Below are positions 33,234 through 42,131 of a DNA stretch of 42,131 nucleotides, one piece after another (position 1 is the first letter of the stretch; every line of letters begins with the position of its first letter). Made by a program: the position numbers and the translations under genes. The notes below the pieces were generated by a model. The model saw only the letters and a list, made by a program, of their open reading frames with translations. It was not told where the DNA came from and searched no databases. The DNA comes from Podaxis mareebaensis. Taxonomy: Eukaryota > Basidiomycota > Agaricomycetes > Agaricales > Agaricaceae. The stretch covers positions 1 through 42,131 of the forward strand of contig JAEUWP010000089.1 in assembly GCA_018524725.1 (NCBI GenBank), given 5' to 3'.

Positions 33234-35364
33234 CTAGTGGTGGAACAACCTCAACGACGTATGCGCAAATACTATGCCATGTTCATCCGCCGCCTTCACG
33301 CACTCCTCATCCATCACGCTTCCACTCGGCGCCGCCAAATACCTAACCCCACTCTTCCTCGCCCTATGCACGTTATCCGGGAACGGGAAAAACGCATCAC
33401 TCGAACACGCAACCCCATCCAACTTCCCGGCCCACTCTTTCTTCTCCTTTACACTCAAAGGCTCAACAACCCCCTCAAACAAACTCTCCCAATGCTCCTT
33501 CTCACCCCCTTCAAGTTCCTCTCCAGACACATATAAATCAATCGCATTCGCCTTTTCCGCCCGCTTCACCCCTTTCTTGAACGGAAGATCGATAACACGA
33601 GGGTGGTGTCGCAACCACCATAAATCAGCTTTCCCACCTGCGAGTCGTGTGCAGTGAATCCTTGACTGTTGTCCCGCACCGATGCCGATGATGGCTCCAC
33701 GGTACGCATACGCGACGCTGTTGGATTGCGTGTACTTGAGCGCAAGGGTAGCGACGATGAGATCTGTTACGGCTTCTGCTGGAAGGTTTTTGTTCTTCGA
33801 AACGATGTTTTCGAACAACTTAGCATCAATCTTGGCGTCATTGCGTTTCTGTTGGAGGTACACGCCGTAGACTTGCTTCGTCTCGACTTCGGGTGGGACG
33901 TAGTTCGGGTCGATCTGGGTGTCTTATATCAGACATTGAATTCAAAGTAGGCGAGAAAGCTGTACCTCGAGCACGCAGTATTTGCCACCCTTCTTTTTGC
34001 TGAGGACTTCGAGAGCCTCAGGAGAATAGCCCGGGGCGATGATACCATCTGAAACCTCGCGGGAGATGATACGAGCCGTGGCGAGGTCGCAAGGCGCGGA
34101 GAGGGCGACGAAATCTCCGAAGGAGGACATACGGTCTGCACCTGGAGGAAGTTCATAGTCAGACGAATGCAAGGCTAATGTGGGGAACCCATACCCCGGG
34201 CACGAGCATAGGCAGCAGCAAGAGGAGTGAGTGGCTCCTTGAGATCGTCCACGCCATAGACTTTCTTTTCAGTCTCGTTGAGCTCGATGCCGACTGCGGC
34301 ACCAGCAGGAGAAACATGCTTGAAAGAAGCAGCAGCAGGAAGTCCGAGAGCCTCCTGTAGCTCTTTGACCAATGCGTAAGAGTTGAGGGCATCGAGAAGG
34401 TTGATATACCCAGGAGAACCGCAGAGTGCTATCCAAGCTTCAGTACTAACCAAGAGCGCACCTCTAAACCGACTCACTCTTGAAAGGCAACTTTCCATCA
34501 TCCACGAACGCTTGCGCAGGCTTCTGGTGCGGGTTCGCACCATACCTCAACGCAATCCTCTGCACAGGTGCAACCAACCTCCCCTCCTCCAACTCTGCAG
34601 ACGCATATTGCTCCCTAAAATACCCACTAATCGCCGCATCATACCTCGCAGTCTGTTCAAACGCCTTCAGCGCAAGCTTACTCCTCACGCCCTGTCCAAC
34701 ATCCCCATTCCCCTTCTTCCATAAATCCAAAAACTCGGTATAATCAGCGGGATCGGAGAGGATGGAAACGCGGGCATGGTTTTTTGCTGCGGCGCGGAGG
34801 AGGGTGACGCCTCCGATATCAATTTCTTCGATTGCGTCTGCGAGGGTGCAGGTGGGTTTTGAGATAGTTTGGGTGAAGGGGTAGAGGTTGCAGACGACGA
34901 TGGAAATGGGGGAGATGTTTTGGGTGGAGAGGTCTGCTTCGTCGGAGGGAATTGAGCGAGCGAGGATGCCTGTAGAATGGTTTTTTTTAGTGTGTTTCTC
35001 GGTGGAGGGAGGGGTGTATAGGTACCTCCGTGAACGGCTGGGTGGAGAGTTTTGACGCGACCGCCTAGCATTTCAGGGGCCTTTGTGATGTCGGAAACGT
35101 CCCTGTATGAATGCGTCAGTCATTACTTCGGATTCGCCTACGCGTTTGACAAAGGTTATTCCTCACTCGATAGGGATACCTGCATCTCTGATCTTTTTTG
35201 CGGTCCCTCCTGATCCCAACAGGCGCACGCCAGCCTCGGAGAGCCCCTTGGCGAGCTCGAGGAGGTCGGTTTTGTCGTACACGGACAACAAGGCTTCATG
35301 AGTACTTAGGTCAGTATTGTATTTTGAAAATGTTGGGAGGAGACGTGCCTATGTGTTGGGACAT
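33234..35364 (-). CDS. ADE17: Bifunctional AICAR transformylase / IMP cyclohydrolase (PurH)
   Basis: It catalyses the last two steps of IMP synthesis. Exons read downward: 35364-35349, 35293-35167, 35102-35026, 34969-34478, 34428-34195, 34141-33966 and 33914-33234, for 600 residues. The N-terminal MGS-like cyclohydrolase domain has [28 protein letters not shown] and [18 protein letters not shown]. The transformylase domain has [14 protein letters not shown], the catalytic Lys-His pair in [13 protein letters not shown] (about residue 275), and the C-terminal [11 protein letters not shown] and [25 protein letters not shown] end (last residues HH). Exon 1 is only 16 nt. Its intron (35348-35294) has a GC donor, because only that phase restores the conserved ALLSVYDK. 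All other introns are GT-AG. Yeast has two paralogues, ADE16 and ADE17; one gene is seen here. Confidence 0.96.
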
Positions 35365-35543
35365 GGTGGTCTGTTTGTGAAGAGAATTTAAATGAAATCG
35401 ATCGTCTAATCAATGGCTTTCGAGATAAGATAAGATAGCAGTACAGAGGTGCCTAAGAGTAAAATAGGAGCAAATACCTTGCACTGCGTGACGACCCTAC
35501 CCATCCCACGGCCCTTCAAGATTCTGTCATTCATTTCTCTGAC
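35365..35543. promoter_or_regulatory. Divergent promoter region ADE17 / F-box C
   Basis: These 179 bp separate two divergent start codons and should hold both promoters. I see no distinctive motif. Confidence 0.45.
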
Positions 35544-37157
35544 ATGGGAGACATAAACACATCAATATGCCCTCACTGCGGCCACTCCAAATTAGACACT
35601 TCGCCATCTAAACACACAACCCCTGGCGACATCGCATTCATCCACGCCGAAACCCAACGCCTCGATGCTCTCATCGAACAACTCACCACCCGACGAGCAG
35701 CCCTCCTACGCAAACTCAATTACACTCAATCTGTCACTTACTCACTTCCCCCAGAACTCCTCTCCACGATCTTCCAATACGCATTCCCACCTCCATCTTT
35801 CAAACCACGTATTCAACTCGAGTCCTTAGAGGCAGATGACCCGGTGTCGCCGCGCACAACACACGATGTCCTCCCAGACCCGCCTGCCCGAGAGGAACGG
35901 GTAGCTACTCCGATAGCTCTGGGTGCTGTGTCGTCTTATTGGCGCCAAGTCGCGTGGTCTACGCCGCAGTTATGGTCCTCTCTCGATTTACGTCCGACAA
36001 ACTCAGGGACGGTTGCAAGAAGCGTCACCCTATTGCAGCTCTACGCTCAAAATGCAGGATCCGCAGGCCTCCACTTGCAGGTAGTATTCCACTGGGGAGT
36101 TGTTCTGGGGAGGTCAGACGACGCATTTGCAGAACTTGCGCAGCCTCTCACAGATGTGCTGTTCTCGACTGAGTTGGTACCGAGGATCCGGACGTTGGTG
36201 TTGTCGAATCCGCCTGTGGCGTGGATGTCACAATTGACGACGGGGTTCGAAAACCTGGAGACGTTTGCATTGGTTACGACGGTACCTGCTTTGGAGATGA
36301 CGGACATTGTGTTGTCGAATGTGCCTGCTTTGCGGCGTGTTTCGTTGAGAGGGTTGAAAGGGGAGGTCGTGTTGCCCTCTTCGACGATACATACTCTTAC
36401 ACTCCGCGAAATGCCGATTGATAGGATGGTCCAACTCCTTTTGTCATCTCCAAACCTCGTCGACTACTACGCTATCGACTGTGAACGCGCTCGCGCCACA
36501 CGAAGTACAACCTGGTTACTCTCTAACGACTTTTCTCTAGAGCACCTCGAACGATTCGAATGGTCAGGTCTCTACGACCGTTGGACCCGTAAACTTCTCC
36601 AACACCTCCGCCTACCATCTCTCACATACCTCCATCTCAACGAAGATTTACCAACGTTCGAACCAGACATCATGAACTTCTTCACCCACCTCCCTCCTTC
36701 AATGACGACTCTCCATCTTTCCAGGTTCTGGGACTACACGACCCTATCCGACTTGTTCACACACCTCCCTCAAGTCCAGAAACTCATCCTCGACAACTGT
36801 GAATACGAAGTGATACCCGAAGTCCTTGAACTCCTCACACCTTCCTATTCCGAACTGCCACAAACACCGTTTATACAATTATCAAACAGGCATTTACCGA
36901 ATCTTAGGGTCTTGGCGATTGAGAACACGACGTTTGCCAATAGCAATATGGATGGGTTTCCCGAGGCCGTTTCCGACGCTATTGCGGAGGTTATGGTAAT
37001 GCGGACGTGCATGCGGCCGGATACGGGCTTTAGATTGGAAGTAACGCCGGCTCATGTCAAGTGGACTCCTAAAGTAAAAGATGAGTTGCGGGAAGTTGTG
37101 CGGAGTGGAGTTTTGTTGCAGGTTTTGGAGAATGGGTCGTTTGTAGATTGGCTTTGA
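35544..37157 (+). CDS. F-box protein (copy C, single gene)
   Basis: This intronless gene encodes 537 residues. A cysteine pair (CPHCGHSK, residues 9-16) is followed by a coiled-coil-like stretch (about 33-58). The F-box starts at LPPELLSTIFQYAFPP near residue 68, then a proline-rich insert, ALGAVSSYWRQVAWSTPQLWSS (about 125-146) and irregular leucine-rich repeats. The C-terminus ends VLENGSFVDWL, resembling the DWL end of F-box copies A and B. That suggests a common family, though the body sequences are much more diverged than A and B are from each other. Predicted role: substrate receptor of an SCF ubiquitin ligase; substrate unknown. It is divergent from ADE17 and intact, with the CpG content of host genes. 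Confidence 0.87.
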   Translation: MGDINTSICPHCGHSKLDTSPSKHTTPGDIAFIHAETQRLDALIEQLTTRRAALLRKLNYTQSVTYSLPPELLSTIFQYAFPPPSFKPRIQLESLEADDPVSPRTTHDVLPDPPAREERVATPIALGAVSSYWRQVAWSTPQLWSSLDLRPTNSGTVARSVTLLQLYAQNAGSAGLHLQVVFHWGVVLGRSDDAFAELAQPLTDVLFSTELVPRIRTLVLSNPPVAWMSQLTTGFENLETFALVTTVPALEMTDIVLSNVPALRRVSLRGLKGEVVLPSSTIHTLTLREMPIDRMVQLLLSSPNLVDYYAIDCERARATRSTTWLLSNDFSLEHLERFEWSGLYDRWTRKLLQHLRLPSLTYLHLNEDLPTFEPDIMNFFTHLPPSMTTLHLSRFWDYTTLSDLFTHLPQVQKLILDNCEYEVIPEVLELLTPSYSELPQTPFIQLSNRHLPNLRVLAIENTTFANSNMDGFPEAVSDAIAEVMVMRTCMRPDTGFRLEVTPAHVKWTPKVKDELREVVRSGVLLQVLENGSFVDWL

Positions 37158-37871
37158 TCCATGTACCAAGACAGATATACATTACTGACCACGTACACAC
37201 TTCCGGTACGAAGTAGAGGATGTGCTCAATAAGAACCAATAACATTAGGTCGACCTTGCTCTCTCAAATAAGTCTGAGTAAAGTCAAGAGCAGTAGACCT
37301 CTTGAGTCCAGTTTGGTCATCACGCGCATTGGTCGGATGGGAGGATACTAAGGACAGGCTGAGCTGGAGGTCGCGTCATCGTCCCGGACTGCAGAGTGAA
37401 GAACCGCTGGGCGGGTCTTACTCTGAGGATTTGTTTAGTTTGCCCAATTTCCGGGTGTCAAAGATGCGCTGTTCTATTCAGTACCATGTAACCTGGGTTT
37501 CTAGACAGAATCCCGGAGTATAAGGACAGGACTATGACAGGGCGGTGGCATCTACCGGAGAGTATGTATCATAGTAATGATTCAAAAAAAAGGTGTAAGA
37601 AAGGCTCTTGTTCATCTTTCTTCACTCCCACCATGACAAATGCCAGCCAGATTCCTAAGGGAAACACTCTGGTCAACTCCCCTGTTGACAACAGGGCCTC
37701 GGACTGCAATGCAGTTGACATAAATATACAGGTATTAGAGAGTGATCCGGCTTGGGAATGGCCAAATATTGGGCGGATGCTCACTGGTGAGAGAAATGGC
37801 TATGTTGGGCATCGTGTGAATAATCATAAAATCAGAATACGGATAATACGGCGCTTATTATCGTATCCGAG
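37158..37871. other. No recognisable gene; transition to repeat-rich DNA
   Basis: Two short open frames (37302-37523 and 37534-37881) resemble nothing known. Two small perfect inverted repeats are present: CCCTGTT/AACAGGG (37680-37696) and GATAATA/TATTATC (37842-37862). CpG frequency falls across this stretch, so it is the border of the next repeat domain. Confidence 0.5.
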
Positions 37872-38336
37872 CAGACCCTAGGTCATCGGGATGATTTGCT
37901 TGCATCTGTTCCTTCAACTGGTCAGTCAAATCCTTGCTCAGGCTCATGTCTGGATACCTCTCAGCATTGAAAAGCCAGATGCTCATGGGTTGACTTACCA
38001 GTAAACATACGTTGGAGCTCGTTGGTATACTCGAGCCCACACGCCTCTTTCAGCTTGGATATCATACTGGCTTCACTTTCATCTGATGCAGAAACACCAT
38101 ATATCAGGTGTTCTGATAGGAGCATGGTGTAGAAGGATTGGAAGGCATCTTTGTCCTCAATATATTTGAATAGTATCATCTGGCATCCAGCCATCAGGTC
38201 GAGGTTGCAAGACCCCAAAAGGAAAAGGAGATGAACCACACGATTTAGAGTGCCTTTGAGGTCACCCTCCTCAGCAACTTTGCTATTCTTGCACAGCAAC
38301 AGATCTGTATGCCTCACCAGTGATGAGAACAGGTTG
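37872..38336 (-). pseudogene. Cullin-1 (CDC53) fragment with introns
   Basis: This fragment corresponds to about 115 residues from the middle of a cullin-1-type SCF scaffold. Recognisable blocks, reading on the minus strand, are [75 protein letters not shown] and DMSLSKDLTDQLKEQMQANH. Two introns keep good signals: 38237-38178 and 37998-37950. Splicing both joins the conserved sequence correctly. Neither the N-terminal nor the C-terminal cullin parts, including the neddylation site region, are present. So it is a genomic (not retrocopied) fragment. It is CpG-poor like the repeats around it. Confidence 0.85.
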
Positions 38337-38751
38337 CTACTACTACAGCATTAGACAGTGGTTGTGTAAACTAGTTACTCACAAAATAGAGGAATGTGGA
38401 AGAATGGGATGTGGGCTTCATACTGTCTCTTGAAGAGATAACTAGAGTTGGCTTGATAGATGAAAGAGTCAAGGATTTCTTGAGCCACTTTAAGAGTTGA
38501 ATAGATGAGGAATAAAATTCCAGTGAAGAGATGTAAAGCTTTATGCTTTATGGTTGGAAGACCTCATGCTCACACCAAATAGTTCAAACCCGTATATTGG
38601 GAGACTACGTGGCACAAGCAAAGGTCAGTTGTCCCTGACAACCAAAGTGCCCTAATAAACAGTAGGTACAAATAGATGATGGAGTGATGGGTAAACAAGA
38701 ATGTTATCAAAATATAATACAGCAACATGGGTTACTTGATTTTCAAATTAA
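38337..38751 (-). other. Possible extra exon, otherwise no gene
   Basis: On the minus strand, about 38475-38356 encodes an unrecognised stretch (VAQEILDSFIYQANSSYLFK then RQYEAHIPFFHIPLF). It runs into a GTGAGT donor (about 38384), with a TAG acceptor just before the cullin fragment. It may be an upstream exon of a chimeric transcript. The rest shows nothing. Confidence 0.3.
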
Positions 38752-38773
38752 GTGTAAGGGCATGCCCTTACAC
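38752..38773. repeat. 22-bp perfect palindrome
   Basis: GTGTAAGGGCA (38752-38762) is followed at once by its exact reverse complement (38763-38773). The inner TGTAAGGG...CCCTTACA resembles the terminal inverted bases of an LTR, but no second copy of either end is found in the window. Confidence 0.85.
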
Positions 38774-38845
38774 ACCCCCCCTCCAGACCATTTTACAGTC
38801 TCTTGGTGTGAGAGAGGAGAGGATTAATAAATAGTCATGTATGAT

Positions 38846-38956
38846 AGGGTATAGGTCCAAGACAAATGAGATGCTCAGTTTCAGGGTATAGGTCTGAGAC
38901 AAATGAGATGCTTGGTTTCAGGGTATATGGCTGAGACAACTAGGTCACTCAGATAT
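38846..38956. repeat. Three 37-bp tandem repeats
   Basis: Units at 38846-38882 and 38883-38919 both start AGGGTATAGGTC and contain GACAAATGAGATGCT. A third, diverged unit follows from 38920. It lies in the 3' flank of the long minus-strand frame. Confidence 0.8.
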
Positions 38957-38973
38957 AGTTTTGATGAGTGGTG

Positions 38974-39099
38974 AGGCTGAAGGGGTAAAGCCCCTCAGCC
39001 GGGTGTGCAGGGAGTCAAGTCGTGAGACTTGACTGTGATAGGGGTCAGGCAGTGAGGCCTGGGAGAGGATACAAGTGGAATCAAGTTGTGAGACTTGAT
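38974..39099. repeat. Series of hairpins in the 3' flank
   Basis: In order: GGCTGA-GGGG/CCCC-TCAGCC with a bulge (38975-39000), a perfect 9-bp stem AGTCAAGTC/GACTTGACT with loop GTGA (39013-39034), CAGGC/GCCTG (39046-39061) and ATCAAGT/ACTTGAT (39080-39099). The second and fourth are variants of one motif. They could form RNA hairpins downstream of the long minus-strand frame. Confidence 0.7.
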
Positions 39100-39153
39100 G
39101 AGAATAGTTACATGGCAGAGTGACTAGGTCGCTCCCCTGTCATTGATAGAAAA

Positions 39154-42003
39154 TTAGGTGGGGGGCAATGAAGCTCCCCCAGCCCTGGGTGTGGAGCTGT
39201 TTGACCACACAATATTGTTGTTGGATGCATCAGTGGGTGATGACTTGCTTTTGGGATGCAGAATGGAGGGATGATCAACCTCCATTGGTCAGGCTTCAGT
39301 TGAGGGGTGATCCTCAACCTGAGCCTCACTGGATGCAACAGGCAGAGTCAGTTGGCTGGGCCCATCAACTGCAGGCATGGTTGGGGGCTTGATCAGGTGT
39401 GGAGGGTACTCCCACTTGCTTAGGAGGTGGAAGTGAGTGGGGCCCCTGGCCTTTAGCCAGCTGGAGTCATCTTGCATTTCCTTCCCTGTGTGAAGGAATT
39501 CTCATTGTTTGAAGAAGTACAACCTGAGAAGGTCATGGTCATTGGGGTAGAACCATCCATCCCATCTCTTGATGGCTGAGGGTGGTCCATATAGGTTGAG
39601 ATGATGGATGCAGTCATCGTCCCAGTCATGATACATGGACTGGTGACTAGGTTCACCAGTATAGGATTGATCCAAGTAATGGATCCTGAAAAGGTAAGTA
39701 TGGTTGATGGATGGGTTGACTCCATTATGGATGAGGACCTCAGCAATGGTGTCGAGGTTCATATTTGGCACTTGACTATTGTCAATGTCAAGTGATCAGA
39801 AATAACATGTTGGTCCCAGTTGTGGGACAAAGGGGCATTCAGGATGTCAAGTGTTCCAATGCTTGATATATTCTCTATAAAGTCATGGTGATGCAACTAG
39901 GACAGCAAAGAGCCAGGTGAATCTCACCTGGCTGGTGCAATTAGGACCACATTTGGGTGGCCCAAAGAAGCAGGCTAGGCCATACCCAAAAGTGGTTCGA
40001 TGATGTATGAGCCATCTATGCTCAAACAAGATACCATTGATGGGGTTGTTGGACCCTGGGCAGCTATGGGTAAGAAGATATCAACCAAGATGGTCAATAT
40101 TGAAGAGGCTGGCTCCTGTGGGCTGGGTGAAACCCATGCCCTGGGTCTGGTTTTTGGGATTTGAGATGTGAGCTTGTTTGTACACTTGCAACAGTTGGTG
40201 TTCTTCCCTTATCTCAGTGGTTATTCCAGATGGGTGCATGTCCAGGTGGAAGCCACTATGGTGCAACAGGAAGATCATTGCATCATCATAGTGCTCCTCC
40301 TCCATGCACTGAGCTATTTTGTAGAGCTCAGTCAGGAGGTGGTGTGCCTCAGCTTGATGCTCAGCTTTGGCATGATGATTATTGAGAAGCTTGATCAGCT
40401 TCTCTACTTCACAGGGGGTCATAGGCAGTCTGCAACAGGCTGCCTTATACACTGGATGAGTGGCTGGGATTTCAAACTCCCAGCCTTTGTATTCCATCAT
40501 TGTGGCGATGGTGGCAGTGGCTCCAGCAAACACAGTATTGGTCCATCATGAGTAATGAACTTGCCATGACAATATGTTCTGCATGCTGTTGTTGTGTTCA
40601 TGACTACAGACTTGGCTGTGTTGCCATAGTCCCCACATAGATGGAATAATGCCATTATGACCTGGCAGGTTGTGGATGATTGGTTGAGATGTTGACCTAG
40701 AGGTCAACAATTGAGGGGCCTTCTTCTTACCCTTCTTGGGTTTGAAGTCTTCAGCTGCATCTTCCTCCTCACTGGAGGGCATGGGGGTCACATCCTCAGG
40801 TGTGAGGTAGTCAGGGACAACTTGAGGAGCATCCTCAAGTTTGGTGGGGAGATGGACCAGAATGAGTGGTCCATAGTTGCATGTGGGGGAGGTGGGACCT
40901 GGAATCCCAGGTCCCAATGGTAGTTCTTCAATATGTGACAACTGCTCAGAAGCAGTTGTTGGTGGGAGCAGGGTGTTGTCCATCAGGATGTCATCATAGA
41001 TGAGTGCAACATCTGGTTCTTGGGCAACTGACTCATCAGTTATTCTGATGGGTGAATCCTGTCACCTTCACTTGGATGACTTTTTGACAGGTGTTGGTTC
41101 TTGACTAGTGCTAGGCACACTAGTCTTAGAGGAGGTTGCAGTTGGGCAAGTGCTGGGAGCACTCACCTTCTTGGATGTGACAGGCAGTAGCTTGGTTTGC
41201 ATACCTGCCTTTGAAGATGAAGATGATGAGTGAGCACTGCTGGTGCTTGCTTTGGAAGATGTGGATGATGTGTGAGTCATTGCATTACTCACAGCTGAAG
41301 CATATGACTTCAGTCGAGCTGATGAGCTTGACATGGGTTGTTGTTGCTGTTGTAGTAGAGCTGGGGTGGCTCCACTGGGAGGTGTTAGAGAACTGGATAG
41401 GGTCCTCTTTTTTGACACATGAATTGTGGCCTCGAGCTTGTACTCTCTTGATTGTTGTACAGTGGAGAGTGTATCATTGAGGTGGTAGAGGCATTCTTCA
41501 AGGATGCTGATGTGTGCATTTTTGTTTTGTATAATCTCAATGAGCTCATTGAGAACTTGATTGATTGACTCATCAAACAGGTCGATCATGTCAATGAGGT
41601 GGTCATTTAGTCCGACCTTGCATAATTGGGATACGAGGCCTGAGTTCTGTTCCTTGTATTGTTGGTGGAGCAAATCTTGCTCTGATGCATGTTGTTTGCC
41701 TTTGGCTCTTGATAGCCCAGATGTCATTGATGGTGTGGGGTGAGGTAGTTGCCAAGTGTATTCACTTGGCACAGTTGGGTAGTGATGGTGATGGGCCAAC
41801 TGGAGTGCAGTTGGCAGCAGCAGTGATGTGTGATAGGAATGATAAGGCATTGTCATCGGATGATGGAGCGTCAGTAGTGGAGGAGGGTAGTATGCAGGGT
41901 TTGGGTAACCCTGCAGGTATGGATTGAATGGAGGGTGGCTGAATTGTTGATTCGGCCATTGCTCGAATTGTGGGTATTGAGACATCGATGTTGGTATTAT
42001 CAA
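39154..42003 (-). pseudogene. Long unrecognised reading frame broken only by TGA codons
   Basis: A single minus-strand frame runs 950 codons from ATG 42003 (or ATG 41985, MSQYPQFEQW) to TAA at 39156-39154 with no frameshift. It is interrupted only by TGA codons whose lowest coordinates are 41068, 41062, 40546, 40081, 39883, 39847, 39796, 39502 and 39289. The N-terminus is rich in P, Q, Y and H. A helical segment (LIDMIDLFDESINQVLNELI) follows, then a serine/threonine-rich linker, an acidic-then-lysine-rich block (SSEEEDAAEDFKPKKGKKK), and a more ordered C-terminal half with HPVYKAACCRLPMTPCEVEK and DWDDDCIHHLNLYGPPSAI. I do not recognise the family. CpG poverty and position suggest a transposon-borne or multicopy gene that decayed by CGA-to-TGA changes. 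The sequence is full of short perfect inverted repeats. Confidence 0.6.
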
Positions 42004-42131
42004 CAGTAAGGCATGATGAGGGTCTTGGTGCCCTTGCTAATGCTCGGTGTTACAGCCTAAACTGTTTTCAGTCATGAAAGCAGTACTTAGATTATAATAC
42101 AATCAAGTTTTACGGCTAGAATAACAGACTA

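Noticed and set aside
37302..37881. Two short plus-strand open frames
   Set aside because: They have no recognisable sequence, are short, and are next to decayed DNA with no start or splice support.
38752..38773. LTR terminus (TGTAAGGG...CCCTTACA)
   Set aside because: No matching second end or second LTR copy is present in the window, so it is kept only as a palindrome.
39875..39927. Possible intron in the long minus-strand frame (GTGAGA donor, TAG acceptor)
   Set aside because: The donor is part of a 10-bp hairpin, and splicing would shift the frame. Unspliced reading keeps one frame with only TGA stops.
39154..42003. TGA recoding (selenocysteine or altered genetic code) in the long minus-strand frame
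   Set aside because: TGA is used as the true stop of host genes here (F-box B, TBC gene). The same TGA bias occurs in the dead LINE. CGA-to-TGA decay explains it without recoding.

Overview
The window reads as nuclear DNA of a mushroom-forming basidiomycete (Agaricomycetes). The evidence is many short GT-AG introns (about 47-73 bp), intronless F-box genes of the kind expanded in Agaricomycetes, a Plavaka-type transposase, a Tad1/L1-like LINE with an RNase H domain, and a Ty1/copia element. The species cannot be named from the sequence.

Layout. 1-6.1 kb: decayed Plavaka transposase, two degenerate minisatellites and an unrecognised exon-like fragment. 5.9-24.6 kb: a tandem cluster of minus-strand F-box genes in three copies: an orphan 5' flank (about 5855-6110), a broken copy A, and an intact copy B (22647-24182). 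A 6.1-kb LINE (7022-21120, 12-bp target-site duplication) split copy A. A 7,971-bp copia element (11406-19376, 5-bp duplication AGATA) then landed inside the LINE ORF2. 24.7-37.2 kb: a compact euchromatic island of housekeeping genes: HEM13 (coproporphyrinogen III oxidase), a Swd3/WDR5 WD40 protein, a GRAM-TBC-EF-hand Rab GAP of the Gyp2/TBC1D9 type, an HD-domain 5'-deoxynucleotidase, ADE16/17 (bifunctional PurH/ATIC) and a third F-box gene. 37.2-42.1 kb: a second repeat-like region with a cullin-1 fragment that keeps its introns and a roughly 950-codon minus-strand frame of unknown family.

Two patterns stand out. First, the younger repeats decay almost only by loss of CpG. All 8 differences between the two copia LTRs are CpG transitions. 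In four old reading frames, 25 of 27 in-frame stops are TGA, the only stop reachable from a sense codon (CGA) by a CpG transition. Second, the unrecognised minus-strand frame and its 3' flank (38752-41915) are packed with short perfect inverted repeats: 16 arms of 8-11 bp with loops of 0-9 nt in about 3.2 kb. No feature I know explains this.

The housekeeping genes belong to unrelated pathways (heme, chromatin methylation, vesicle traffic, nucleotide metabolism, purine synthesis) and simply share tight divergent or convergent spacing. Exon models for the split genes were assembled by hand from splice signals and family conservation. Each sums to a whole number of codons (WDR5 358 aa, TBC 1,024 aa, HD 229 aa, PurH 600 aa). 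They include very small exons (16, 17, 20 and possibly 5 nt) and one probable GC-AG intron.
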